This document shows, in pieces, positions 26,451-34,507 of a stretch of DNA of 64,000 nucleotides; within the stretch, counting starts at the first letter, position 1; the number at the start of each line of letters is the position of its first letter. The DNA is taken from contig NZ_QTPO01000003.1 of NCBI RefSeq assembly GCF_003853645.1, forward strand, positions 1-64,000, read 5' to 3'. The notes beneath the pieces were generated by a model. It was not told the origin of the DNA. It saw only the letters and a program-made list of their open reading frames with translations, and made no database searches. This DNA comes from Burkholderia sp. Bp9143 (GTDB lineage Bacteria; Pseudomonadota; Gammaproteobacteria; Burkholderiales; Burkholderiaceae). The position numbers were made by a program, and so were the translations under genes.

Positions 26451-26864
26451 ATGTCGCCGGAACTTGAGATCGAATATCTCGATTACCGCTTCACCGCGAC
26501 ACTCGAAACCCGGGAAACGGGGCGGGTCGCCGCGGCCGACTGGCAACTGGATTCCGTTTCGCGAAGCAAGACGTTCGCGTGGGCCGTGTTCGACCGTTTT
26601 CTGAAGCGTAATGACTTCGCCGACGAGGATGACGCGCGCGCCAATATCGTCGACTGGCTGGAGCAGTTGGTCAGCCCGCAGGGCGCGCCGCTCGTCGAAA
26701 TCACGGCGGCGAAGGCGGCTGCGGCCGGCGCTGTCGGTGCCTCCAGTGCGATCGCCAGCGATGCTTCCGCCGCGGAAATCGTCAGTGAGGTCGTCGTTGA
26801 AATCGCCAGCGATCTCGACTGGATCGATATGATTGCCGGATGGTTGACGGACGGCCCGGCATAG
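26451..26864 (+). CDS. Hypothetical protein (137 aa)
   Basis: 137 residues, acidic, cytoplasmic by absence of signal or membrane segment. The N-terminal half is beta-rich (LEIEYLDYRFTATLETRETG), the middle alanine-rich (AAKAAAAGAVGASSAIASDA) and the C-terminus a helix ending WIDMIAGWLTDGPA. GGAG lies 9 bp before the ATG. No family recognised. Bounded on both sides by gene-poor sequence. Confidence 0.65.
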   Translation: MSPELEIEYLDYRFTATLETRETGRVAAADWQLDSVSRSKTFAWAVFDRFLKRNDFADEDDARANIVDWLEQLVSPQGAPLVEITAAKAAAAGAVGASSAIASDASAAEIVSEVVVEIASDLDWIDMIAGWLTDGPA

Positions 26865-27053
26865 CGTCGGGTTCGCACCGTTCCGAAGCGCGCAATTTCG
26901 ATCGTGAATCGTCGTTTCACGAAAATCCGGAAAGAAAGGCGCTGATTCAACGAAAAAATGGAATCACGCCGCTTTGACAGTGCAAGCGAGATACCGGTGA
27001 CTGACGCGCGATTAAAAATCATCGATATAAATCAAAAAATCCGGATTCGAAAC
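26865..27053. other. Gene-free AT-richer stretch
   Basis: First part of an 830-bp region (26865-27694) without an intact gene; relatively AT-rich with runs of A. Nothing recognisable except that it leads into the broken lipoprotein frame. Confidence 0.5.
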
Positions 27054-27202
27054 ATGAACGGAAGAACGCTCTGACTGCCGGCGCGATCGTTGCTGCGGTC
27101 AGCGTGACAGGCTGTACCGCGATGCTGTTCGAAGATGGCCGATTCGGAGAGACGGTCGATCGATTCCTCGTCGACCAGGATGCCAAGAGTCCGATGGCGT
27201 GA
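27054..27202 (+). pseudogene. Degenerate small lipoprotein gene with one-base lesion at the start
   Basis: From 27056 one frame reads ERKNALTAGAIVAAVSVTGC, a textbook lipoprotein signal with lipobox VTGC, then TAMLFEDGRFGETVDRFL and a triple TGA stop beginning at 27200. The only ATG (27054) is one base out of frame and hits TGA after six codons. Inserting one A in ATGAACGG would give MKRKNALTAG, joining start and signal. So the gene has apparently lost one base near 27057; the short body suggests the 3' end may be altered too. Confidence 0.6.
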
Positions 27203-27376
27203 TGATGATCGGGGCCGTCGTTCTGGTTCCCGGTGATCGTCGTGGTTGCCGCGCCACTCGCCGGTGTCGCGCGCTCACCGTGACGTGATGCACGCGGCGC
27301 CAGGTACGCGGGCTTTGCGGTTGAAAGGGTGAGTTGCCGCACAGACGGTTGCATGGGCCACGATCACAATCTGGCC
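27203..27376. other. Non-coding remainder after broken lipoprotein
   Basis: No intact frame. A stop-free stretch encoding a hydrophobic patch (FWFPVIVVVAAPLAGVA) follows the triple stop in the same frame, hinting that the original gene may have been longer. Confidence 0.4.
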
Positions 27377-27445
27377 GGTTGACCGTTCTACCCCGGCCCG
27401 GTCAACCATTTCCCCGCTCGCTCGCGCAGGAGCGGGGGCTTTTTG
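27377..27445 (+). terminator. Tandem hairpins with T-run, orphan terminator
   Basis: First GGTTGACC/GGTCAACC (27377-27384 with 27400-27407), then CCCCGCTC/GAGCGGGG followed by GCTTTTT (27412-27445). A full Rho-independent terminator on the plus strand with no intact plus-strand gene for 500 bp upstream. From here to 27694 I see no gene. Confidence 0.7.
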
Positions 27446-27694
27446 CACGCACGGCGCATGCAAGCCGCGTCGGCGGAACCGGACAGGCGTTCGGCAGGGG
27501 GCGTTTCACGGGCGCCCCGGCATCCGTTCGCCTGATCCACATGAATCGCTTTCCTCGTAGCTGGGCGATTGCCTGGGCCCCTCGCCGGTTGCGGCTGGCG
27601 GCCTTGGTCCCGGCGGTACGCGGTCGCGCCGCCGGGATGCTTTTGCCCCGAACCCGTCGAGGTCCGACCGCGCGTAACGCGCGTGTCAGCGGGA

Positions 27695-28438
27695 TCAGCC
27701 TGCCTGCTCGACGCTGGTTTCCCAACCGTCGTATTCGCCGCCGAGCGAGCGCACCTCGCGATTGATCTCGAGTGTATGGTTCGTGATGTCGGCCAGCGCC
27801 GTCGTTCCTTCGTGCGCGAACCGCACGGCCGATTTGCCGTCCTCGGTCGGCGCGACCGATTCGACCAGATAGCCTTTCGACTCGGCCCAGTCGGCGAACT
27901 GGTGCGCGTCGCTCGGTTCCGGGAAGTAGGCCCAGTGCATCACGCGCCGGCTCACGTCGCTCACGTCGCCTTTCTGCCGCAGCGCCTCGAGCACGCGCAT
28001 GTCGCGCATCAGTCGCCAGTCGTCGTCGGTCGGGTAGAGCGTGCGCCAGTACGTTTCCTTGTCCGGATCGTCCTGATAGGCGTACTGAAGTGCGTAGGTC
28101 GTCTGTTCGGCCAGCGAGTCGACGATCTCGGCGGCGGCTGCTTCGTCGAACGGCACGTAGAACAGGAAGTCCTGGTTGCCGTCGACCGTGATGCGGCCGA
28201 CCTGCACGCCGTTCTTCGCGGTCACTGCGGCGTCCAGCAGATCCTCGATCTTCGTGAGATCGGCGAACTCGTCACCGCTCGGCAGGCCGTCGGGCGTCGG
28301 ATGTGCAAGCGTGACACGCACGTTGAGCAGCGAAGTGCGCGGGTCGTTTTCGGCGATTTCCGCAAAGCCGTGATTGAAGCTGATGAAGGCCTGATGGTCG
28401 CCCATTCTGGCAGGGAAGGTTCCCCAGGCGTCGGTCAT
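27695..28438 (-). CDS. DUF695 - RraB two-domain protein
   Basis: 247 residues. The N-terminal half (MTDAWGTFPARMGDHQAFIS to about residue 135) is of DUF695 type; the C-terminal half (LRQKGDVSDVSRRVMHWAYF, PEPSDAHQFADWAESKGYLV) is like RraB, whose E. coli member binds RNase E and modulates RNA decay. The ATG at 28438 follows GGGAGA; the longer in-frame start at 28702 would overlap unlikely Arg-rich sequence. An RNA-turnover role is inference only. Confidence 0.82.
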   Translation of the reverse strand: MTDAWGTFPARMGDHQAFISFNHGFAEIAENDPRTSLLNVRVTLAHPTPDGLPSGDEFADLTKIEDLLDAAVTAKNGVQVGRITVDGNQDFLFYVPFDEAAAAEIVDSLAEQTTYALQYAYQDDPDKETYWRTLYPTDDDWRLMRDMRVLEALRQKGDVSDVSRRVMHWAYFPEPSDAHQFADWAESKGYLVESVAPTEDGKSAVRFAHEGTTALADITNHTLEINREVRSLGGEYDGWETSVEQAG

Positions 28439-28642
28439 GTGTTTCTCCCGTGCACGATTGTCTGTTGACGGTTGCAAAGCGTCCCAATGTATCATCGAAA
28501 ATCGCGTTGGCCGAAGCCGCGTGCCTGGGTGATCGCGCGTCCGGCTGGCCCGGTGGCGGTTAGCATTCGCGTGCTGTCGCGCCATCGCCGGCTTCCATCG
28601 TCGGGCGCTCGTCCGGCCGCAACCGTTTCGAAGGAGATTCCG

Positions 28643-28951
28643 ATGTCGATGTTCGCGGTGAATGGTGTCCGAATCGATGTGCTCAGTGCGCGTGTGACGC
28701 ACGTTCGCTGGGCAGCCGTCAATCCGACGGACCGGTCTTGGGCGGCGACGCCGAGCGAGGCGTCGGTGGCGGAAGTGGCACGCGCGCTTGCGGCCGGCAA
28801 CGACGTTCGCGCCGTCTTCGACGAAGTGGATGGGACGGCGGTGGGGCCGAGGCTGAAGCGCGTGCTGTATCGCGACGCGTCGGAAGGAATCGAACTGGAC
28901 ATCGATGCGACGAGCGAGGCGCGTACACTGCGTGACCTTCCGCAGATCTGA
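28643..28951 (+). CDS. Hypothetical protein (102 aa)
   Basis: 102 residues, soluble, start ATG preceded by AAGGAG. The pattern (VNGVRIDVLSARVTHVRWAA, EVARALAAGNDVRAVFD, GIELDIDATSEARTLRDLPQ) suggests a small alpha/beta protein with a substrate-pocket-like helix, but I recognise no family. Confidence 0.7.
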   Translation: MSMFAVNGVRIDVLSARVTHVRWAAVNPTDRSWAATPSEASVAEVARALAAGNDVRAVFDEVDGTAVGPRLKRVLYRDASEGIELDIDATSEARTLRDLPQI

Positions 28952-29015
28952 GCCGCGACCGGCGCGTGTTCCCGCGAGCCGATCACGAACGAATCATGCT
29001 GTCGCGTACGCATCC

Positions 29016-29264
29016 ATGCCCGGATGCACCATCGCCCCGTGGGCGGCTGCGCTCTGTCTGATGCTCGCGGCCTGTCAGGCCGAAACCGCGCAGCCGTCCG
29101 TGCGGCCGTCGCCCGAGACGGCATCGGCTGCGGTTCCGGCATCGTCGCCGGCGGCGCCGATTCATGGGATCGGCCTCGCGTCGCACCTCGCCGGGCAGCG
29201 CCACCGGGCGGTCGATCAGTGCACGTCCGACGGCGCGGTCAGGGTGTGCAATCGACGGGGGTAG
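29016..29264 (+). CDS. Small putative lipoprotein (82 aa)
   Basis: ATG 29016 opens a plausible lipoprotein signal (MPGCTIAPWAAALCLMLAAC, lipobox LMLAAC), followed by a Pro/Ser/Ala-rich linker and a C-terminal part with two cysteines (QCTSDGAVRVC). No Shine-Dalgarno match is obvious, so the start and even the expression are uncertain. Ends 8 bp before the next gene. Confidence 0.5.
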   Translation: MPGCTIAPWAAALCLMLAACQAETAQPSVRPSPETASAAVPASSPAAPIHGIGLASHLAGQRHRAVDQCTSDGAVRVCNRRG

Positions 29265-29272
29265 CCGACGCG

Positions 29273-29812
29273 ATGAACGAAACAAGCGAAACGAACGATT
29301 CCGTCTGGCATGTCGATCCGGTTGCGGGAACGTTGACCGGCGCGTTGCCGGTGGTACTGTCGGTCGACAGCAGCAGTTTCAGGCGCAAGGCGATCGTCTG
29401 CGCGGTGCTGGCCGGGTTGGTCGCGTTCGGGTACGCGGCCGACCGGACGCTCTGGCCGGTGGCGGCACTGGCCGCGTTGCTCGCGCTCATCAGCGGCGGC
29501 TTCTTCTTCGTGTCGCGTCGCGAGATGGCGCTGCATATCGACGAAACCGGCTTCCGGCTGATCGGTTCCGTGCGCGAAAAGCCGGTCACGCCATGGCGCG
29601 ACGTGACCGAGTTCGGGATCGTCAGCGTCGCGGGCAACCGTGACATCGGCTACCAGTTCTCGGCGCACTCGCCGCGCACCAAGGTGCCCGGCGGCGTGAT
29701 GCTGCCGATCAACCGGTTCGCCGGCCTGCCGCTCGACGCGGTGGCCGTGTTGCTCGAAACGTGCCGCCGGCAGTTCGGCATGGCGGACGATCCCGTCGGC
29801 CGAACGGATTGA
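29273..29812 (+). CDS. Membrane-anchored PH-like-domain protein, unknown function
   Basis: 179 residues: a 35-residue soluble leader, two adjacent membrane helices (KAIVCAVLAGLVAFGYA; WPVAALAALLALISGGFFFV), then a beta-rich C-terminal domain (EMALHIDETGFRLIG, TPWRDVTEFGIVSVA) of bacterial PH-like type. Start ATG 29273, chosen for protein-like composition. Function unknown. Confidence 0.75.
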   Translation: MNETSETNDSVWHVDPVAGTLTGALPVVLSVDSSSFRRKAIVCAVLAGLVAFGYAADRTLWPVAALAALLALISGGFFFVSRREMALHIDETGFRLIGSVREKPVTPWRDVTEFGIVSVAGNRDIGYQFSAHSPRTKVPGGVMLPINRFAGLPLDAVAVLLETCRRQFGMADDPVGRTD

Positions 29813-29977
29813 TTCGGCATGCCGCGCGCGACCTGGCCGGCCTGTCGCGAACGAACACAAAAAATGTCGCCACGCGTGTCGATTTCCGTCGAGCCCGTCC
29901 GTCGTAGCATCGGAGGCGTGCGCATCGTGCGTCCGTCCCGATTTCCGACACGACAACCGACTGAAGGAGCGACACCC

Positions 29978-30451
29978 ATGGCAACGTCCGTCAATCCGAT
30001 CCCGGAAGGGATGCGCACGCTGACGCCGCATCTGATCTGCGCCGGCGCAGCCGCAGCCATCGACTTCTACAAGCGTGCGTTCAACGCAACCGAACGGTTC
30101 CGCCTGCCGGCCCCGGACGGCCGGCTTGCGCACGCGTGCCTCGCAATCGGCGATTCGACGCTGATGCTCGTGGATGAAATGCCGGAACACGGCGCACTCG
30201 GGCCGAAGACGCTGAAAGGCACGCCGGTCTGCCTGCACCTGTTCGTGCAGGACACCGATGCGGCGATCGCGCAGGCCGTCGCGGCCGGCGCGACGGTCAC
30301 GATGCCGGCCGCCGACATGTTCTGGGGCGATCGCTATGGACAGGTGGAGGATCCGTTCGGCCATCGCTGGTCGATCGCGACCCACCAGTGCGATCTGACG
30401 CCCGATCAGATCGCGGAAGCGATGGCGAGCGCGCCGCCGTGCGGAGGCTGA
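29978..30451 (+). CDS. VOC/glyoxalase-fold protein (PhnB-like)
   Basis: 157 residues with the vicinal-oxygen-chelate fold in the PhnB-like subgroup: LTPHLICAGAAAAIDFYKRA, LMLVDEMPEHGALGPKTL, and MPAADMFWGDRYGQVEDPFG. Such proteins include glyoxalases, antibiotic-binding and methyltransferase-like members; the activity of this one is not predictable. GAAGGAG precedes ATG 29978. Stands alone between unrelated genes. Confidence 0.88.
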   Translation: MATSVNPIPEGMRTLTPHLICAGAAAAIDFYKRAFNATERFRLPAPDGRLAHACLAIGDSTLMLVDEMPEHGALGPKTLKGTPVCLHLFVQDTDAAIAQAVAAGATVTMPAADMFWGDRYGQVEDPFGHRWSIATHQCDLTPDQIAEAMASAPPCGG

Positions 30452-30511
30452 CCAAGCCGAGCGCATCGGACTGAACGCGGCTGCACGTATCGGCGCGCGG
30501 TTCGTCCGCGC

Positions 30512-31483
30512 TCAGGCGCCGGCGGCCTTGCCGCGCCGCTTGTCCTCGTACATGCGCCGATCAGCCGATTCAAGCAGGTCGGCCACCGCGCGATGTCGCG
30601 CGGGATCGTATGCGACGTGGCCGACACTGAACCGGATCGCATAGCCGCGTGCGTCGGCCGCGTTACGCCGATCGAGCGCCAGCGTGACGCGCTCGATCGG
30701 CTCGCCGACGTCGGCCGCGTCGGTAGCGCTCAGCAGCACGACGAATTCGTCGCCGCCGAGTCGGGCGATCACGTCGCTGTCGCGTAGCGCGCCGGTCAGC
30801 GTGTCCGCGAAAGCCTTGAGCGCGCGGTCGCCTTCGGCGTGGCCGAAGCGGTCGTTGATCGCCTTGAAGCCGTTCAGGTCGAAAAACAGCAGTACCGCGT
30901 GCCGGCCCATGCGCTCGCACAGGCTCAGCACGTGGCGCGCGAGAATCTCGAAGCCGCGCCGGTTCGTCAGTTGGGTCAGCTCGTCGGTTGTTGCGAGATG
31001 CAGCGCCGCGATTTCGCGTTCGGTCATGTGCGCGAGATCGCCGAGCAGCGCGAGTTCGTCGGCGGAGAGTTCGCGCGGCCGCGTGTCGATCAGGCACAGG
31101 GTGCCGACGGGTGCGCCGTTCGGCGCGGCGAGCGGCCGGCCCGCGTAGAAGCGGATGCCGGGCTGGCCGGTGACGAGCGGATTGTCGTGGAAGCGATCGT
31201 CGTTGCGCGCGTCCTGGATCACCATCGTATCGTTCGCGAGCAGCGCATGCGCGCAGAACGATACGTCGCGCGAAGTCTGCGTGGCGTCGAGACCCGGATG
31301 GCTCTTGAACCACTGGCGATTCTCGTCGACGAGGCTGACGAGTGCGATCGGGACGTCGAACAGCCGGCGCGCGAGGCGCGTGAGACGGTCAAACCGTTCT
31401 TCCGGCGGGGTGTCGAGGATCGACAGTGAATGAAGCGTCTCGAGCCGGGCCGCCTCGTCGACCGGTTTGGAAGCAATCTGCAT
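30512..31483 (-). CDS. GAF-GGDEF diguanylate cyclase
   Basis: 323 residues: a GAF sensor domain (about 20-160, FDVPIALVSLVDENRQWFKS, PVGTLCLIDTRPREL) and a GGDEF domain with the intact active motif GGDEF at 243-247. An inhibitory I-site RDSD (234-237) lies five residues upstream, so product feedback by cyclic di-GMP is expected. No membrane segment; cytoplasmic. ATG 31483 gives a natural N-terminus; the longer frame upstream is not protein-like. The ligand of the GAF domain is unknown. The 300 bp upstream (31484-31784) hold no visible gene. Confidence 0.92.
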   Translation of the reverse strand: MQIASKPVDEAARLETLHSLSILDTPPEERFDRLTRLARRLFDVPIALVSLVDENRQWFKSHPGLDATQTSRDVSFCAHALLANDTMVIQDARNDDRFHDNPLVTGQPGIRFYAGRPLAAPNGAPVGTLCLIDTRPRELSADELALLGDLAHMTEREIAALHLATTDELTQLTNRRGFEILARHVLSLCERMGRHAVLLFFDLNGFKAINDRFGHAEGDRALKAFADTLTGALRDSDVIARLGGDEFVVLLSATDAADVGEPIERVTLALDRRNAADARGYAIRFSVGHVAYDPARHRAVADLLESADRRMYEDKRRGKAAGA

Positions 31484-31784
31484 GGGTCTTTGTCTCTGGT
31501 CCCGGCTGTGGAGCCGGTCATCGATCGGTTGTTGCGCGGCGCTTGTGCAAGCCGGACGGCACGCTCCTGTCGAGGCTGCTGCGCTAGACGAGCGTACGTC
31601 GAACAGTATCGCGCATTCTCCATTGCGCTGCCACGATGGATCGTGCGGGCTTGCCATGTCGATACGATGCGAACGCTTCACGTGTCGTGCGTTGCTGCCG
31701 CACATGCAATTTGATGTCCGGTGCCTCAAGCTGTTCGACGCGATGCCGTAAACAGGGCGAGATCAATCGTTCATCTATCGCACC

Positions 31785-32003
31785 ATGGTTCGAATTCTGT
31801 ACGCGGGGTATCTCGCGTTGGCGCTGTATCTGCTCTATCCGATGGTTCAGAACACGCTGACCGTCAGTGCGGACTGCGTACTCGGCGCGCTGCCTGACGG
31901 TACGCGCGATCGACCGAAGCCTTCGGCAAGCGATGCGCGTGCGCATGCGAGCCGGTGTGTCGCGACCACGCAGATCACGGAGCGATCGCCCGAGATCCAC
32001 TGA
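31785..32003 (+). CDS. Possible small membrane-anchored protein (72 aa)
   Basis: 72 residues with one N-terminal hydrophobic helix (ILYAGYLALALYLLYPMV) and a polar tail with two cysteines. No ribosome binding site of note. Could be a genuine short anchored or secreted protein, or a chance frame. Confidence 0.4.
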   Translation: MVRILYAGYLALALYLLYPMVQNTLTVSADCVLGALPDGTRDRPKPSASDARAHASRCVATTQITERSPEIH

Positions 32004-32181
32004 TTTCGACTGATGCCACCGATCGCGGCGCCGTCACGCCCGGTGTGCAGGCCATTCGGCCAGGTTGATCGGCACGTCATGTGCGCCGATCATTGACGAC
32101 ATCACGGCGCGAATGCATGCAACGACGCGTGTCGGCGGCGCCGCATGCGAACGGCGCTTGCGATCGCGTGCGGACGAAGCG

Positions 32182-32805
32182 TCAGTACGACGAGCGGTAC
32201 GGGGTGCCCTGGTCGAAGCGGCTTTGCCAATGCGCAAGGTAGCGCGACGCGAGTTGCGCATTGTTCCAGACCACGACGACGTTTTCGGAGTTGCGGCTGG
32301 CCGCCGAAGCACTGTAATTGAACGAGCCGGTCTCGACATGCTCGGCATCGATCACGAGGTACTTGTCGTGGTGGATCGCATAGGCGTCGATCGTGCGCGT
32401 CGGAATGCCCGCGTTGACGAGCAGGTTCAGCGCCTGCTTGCTGCTCTTCGCGCGATTGCCCTTGTCGTCCACCACGACCGCGACATTCACTCCGCGCCGC
32501 TTCGCGGCGAGCAGCGCGCGCGTGACGGGCGGCGACGTGAACGAGTAGGCGGCCACGCGAATCGAGGTGCGCGCGGCGCCGATCGCCTTCAGCACGAGCG
32601 CCTCGGCACCGCCATCGGGCGAGAACGCCGATTCGACGACCTGCGTGGCGGGCGCTTCATGGGTCGGGGTCGGCAGCAGTTGCGCAATGAAGTCGATCGC
32701 CTGCTGCAGCAGCGATTCGTTGTGCGTCTTGCCGAAGGCGGCGAAGGGTGTGGCGAGCAGGGAAGCGGCGAGGCAGGCGGTGGCGAGGCGTTTGCGCGAC
32801 AACAT
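32182..32805 (-). CDS. Secreted phospholipase-D-superfamily nuclease
   Basis: 207 residues with a Sec signal (RLATACLAASLLATPFAAFG) and one HKD motif (H146-D-K148-YLVI-D153) followed by GSFNYSASAASRNSENVVVV, the single-motif arrangement of the Nuc/EndA-like endonucleases that dimerize to form an active site. Expected in the periplasm or outside the cell, where it could degrade DNA. ATG 32805; the in-frame extension to 32871 lacks signal character. Confidence 0.9.
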   Translation of the reverse strand: MLSRKRLATACLAASLLATPFAAFGKTHNESLLQQAIDFIAQLLPTPTHEAPATQVVESAFSPDGGAEALVLKAIGAARTSIRVAAYSFTSPPVTRALLAAKRRGVNVAVVVDDKGNRAKSSKQALNLLVNAGIPTRTIDAYAIHHDKYLVIDAEHVETGSFNYSASAASRNSENVVVVWNNAQLASRYLAHWQSRFDQGTPYRSSY

Positions 32806-33218
32806 CTTGGACAGCGAATGATTTTGAGACAGCGGGCCGTGAGTGTAACGCAGACACGGCGGCGCGGTCACGCCCGGATGCGAATGGAAGGCATGATGCG
32901 GCAGCCCGTAGCGGTCGATGCTGTGCGGTTCATCATGCCGTGCGATACCTGCATCGGCTCGGTGGTCGTGCAGGGTGACGGAAGTCGATGATCGGCACGT
33001 GCGTGCGCAGACGGTACGGCAAGGTCCCCGCGTGACGGAATGCGCATACGTGCCGGTGCAGGTTCAATGCGCCGTGCGCTCGATGAGATTGGAACGGCAG
33101 ACAGGGCGCGGCCACACGAATGAATGCGGCTGGGCAGGCGGAAACGCATGCAACACACGCACGCATGATAGCCGCGCCGCGCCGCCACGCGCGCGCAACA
33201 GGCGCTTTGCGTGACGCG
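32806..33218. other. 413-bp intergenic region
   Basis: Separates the nuclease from the HxlR gene; frames are short and mostly mirror high-GC bias. No repeat or RNA structure stood out. Confidence 0.5.
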
Positions 33219-33701
33219 TCAGGCATCGAGCGGTCCGGCCGCCTCGCGGGCGACCCATCCGGGCCCGGGTTCCGGCTGCACGTCGTGCGCGTCGAGCGGC
33301 TCGCCGCACGCCGAGCACACCGCGACCGCCTGCATCAGCTGACCACAGGTGCGATGACGCAATTGCACCGGCGGTCCCTGGCCGTCATCCTTCCAGCGGT
33401 CGCCCCAGGTCATCAGCGCGAGCAGGGCCGGGTAGAGGTCGAGGCCTTTTTTCGTCAACCGGTACTCGAAGCGCGGCGGGCGTTCCTGATACGCGCGCTT
33501 GACCAGCACGCCTTCGTCGACGAGGCGCGCGAGCCGCTCGGCCAGCACGTGGCGCGTGAGGCCCAGTTGCGTCTGGAATGCATCGAAGCGGCGGCAGCCG
33601 AGAAAGGCGTTGCGCAGGATCAGCATGGTCCAGCGATCGCCGAGCACGGCGAGCGTGCGCGCGACCGAACAGTTCAGCGTACCGATGTCATCCCATTTCA
33701 T
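33219..33701 (-). CDS. HxlR-family transcriptional regulator
   Basis: 160 residues. The winged HTH of HxlR type is complete (CSVARTLAVLGDRWTMLILR, LTRHVLAERLARLVDEGVLV), extended by a C-terminal CxxC segment (AVAVCSACGEPL) that could bind metal or sense redox state. Divergent from a PaaI-type thioesterase, with repeated operator-like sequences in the shared 169-bp region, so it probably controls that gene. Confidence 0.92.
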   Translation of the reverse strand: MKWDDIGTLNCSVARTLAVLGDRWTMLILRNAFLGCRRFDAFQTQLGLTRHVLAERLARLVDEGVLVKRAYQERPPRFEYRLTKKGLDLYPALLALMTWGDRWKDDGQGPPVQLRHRTCGQLMQAVAVCSACGEPLDAHDVQPEPGPGWVAREAAGPLDA

Positions 33702-33746
33702 GATCGAGTCTCGTGCGACAGTTCAGCGGAGAAGCGGGTTCGATTA

Positions 33747-33833
33747 TAGAACTTACCTTCGGTTGCAGCGGGCGTCGGCTGCGTTGACAAGCCCGGCGCG
33801 GTTGTCAATAATTAGTTCCAATTTAGAACTTAC
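33747..33833. promoter_or_regulatory. Divergent promoter-operator region of HxlR regulator and thioesterase
   Basis: TTGACA (33784-33789), 17-bp spacer, AATAAT (33807-33812) forms a strong promoter toward the thioesterase. The 10-mer TAGAACTTAC occurs twice (33747-33756, 33824-33833), and AGTTC-N7-GAACT (33814-33830) makes a dyad overlapping the likely transcription start. A good candidate HxlR operator. Confidence 0.75.
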
Positions 33834-33870
33834 TAGCGCGGCGACGCACCTTCAACCCGGAGACAACCTG

Positions 33871-34308
33871 ATGAATCCGCTTTCCCTGTCCGGTCTCGAT
33901 CTGCTGCGTGCCGCGGCGGCCGGCGACGCGCCGCTCGCGTCGATTTCCGAAACGATTCCGATGCGTCCGCTGGGCGTTGAGCTCGGCTATGTGAAGTTTT
34001 CGGCGCGTGCGGACGGCCGGCACCTGAATCCGCTCGGCGGCGTGCACGGCGGGTTCGCCGCGACGGTGCTCGACTCGGTCACGGGCTGCGCGGTGCACTC
34101 GATGCTCGATGCGGGCGTCGGCTACGGCACGGTCGACCTGCACGTGAAGATGCTGCGTCCCGTGCCGCGAGACGTCGACCTGATCGCGGAAGGGCGCGTG
34201 ATTCACCTGTCGCGTTCGCTCGGCGTCGCCGAAGGCACGCTGAAGACGCCGGACGACAAGATCGTCGCGCACGCATCGGCGACCTGCTTCATTCAGCGGC
34301 CGCAATGA
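33871..34308 (+). CDS. PaaI-type hotdog thioesterase
   Basis: 145 residues, single hotdog domain: MRPLGVELGYVKFSARADGR, NPLGGVHGGFAATVLDSVTG (the His-Gly-Gly and Asp of the active face) and GTVDLHVKMLRPVPRDVDLI. It should hydrolyse acyl- or aryl-CoA; the substrate is unknown. ATG 33871 is the natural start after the mapped promoter. Divergent HxlR regulator upstream. Confidence 0.9.
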   Translation: MNPLSLSGLDLLRAAAAGDAPLASISETIPMRPLGVELGYVKFSARADGRHLNPLGGVHGGFAATVLDSVTGCAVHSMLDAGVGYGTVDLHVKMLRPVPRDVDLIAEGRVIHLSRSLGVAEGTLKTPDDKIVAHASATCFIQRPQ

Positions 34309-34507
34309 CGGAGGGCGTGGCGTCATCACGTCGGCTCGGCCATCCACCGTGGCCCGAACGACGCACACTCGCACGCGGAGCCGGCGTACCTGCACGAGCG
34401 AGTGCCGCGCACATTGAAGGCCGCCTGTAAGCGCACGCATAGGCCATCTGAGGCGTTCGCTTGAATGTGATAGCGTTTCTGCTTTCCACTGACGCCACAG
34501 GAACAGC

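Noticed and set aside
32878..32991. Short plus-strand peptide frame in the gap before the HxlR gene
   Set aside because: No ribosome site and only the tail of a long antisense-like frame.
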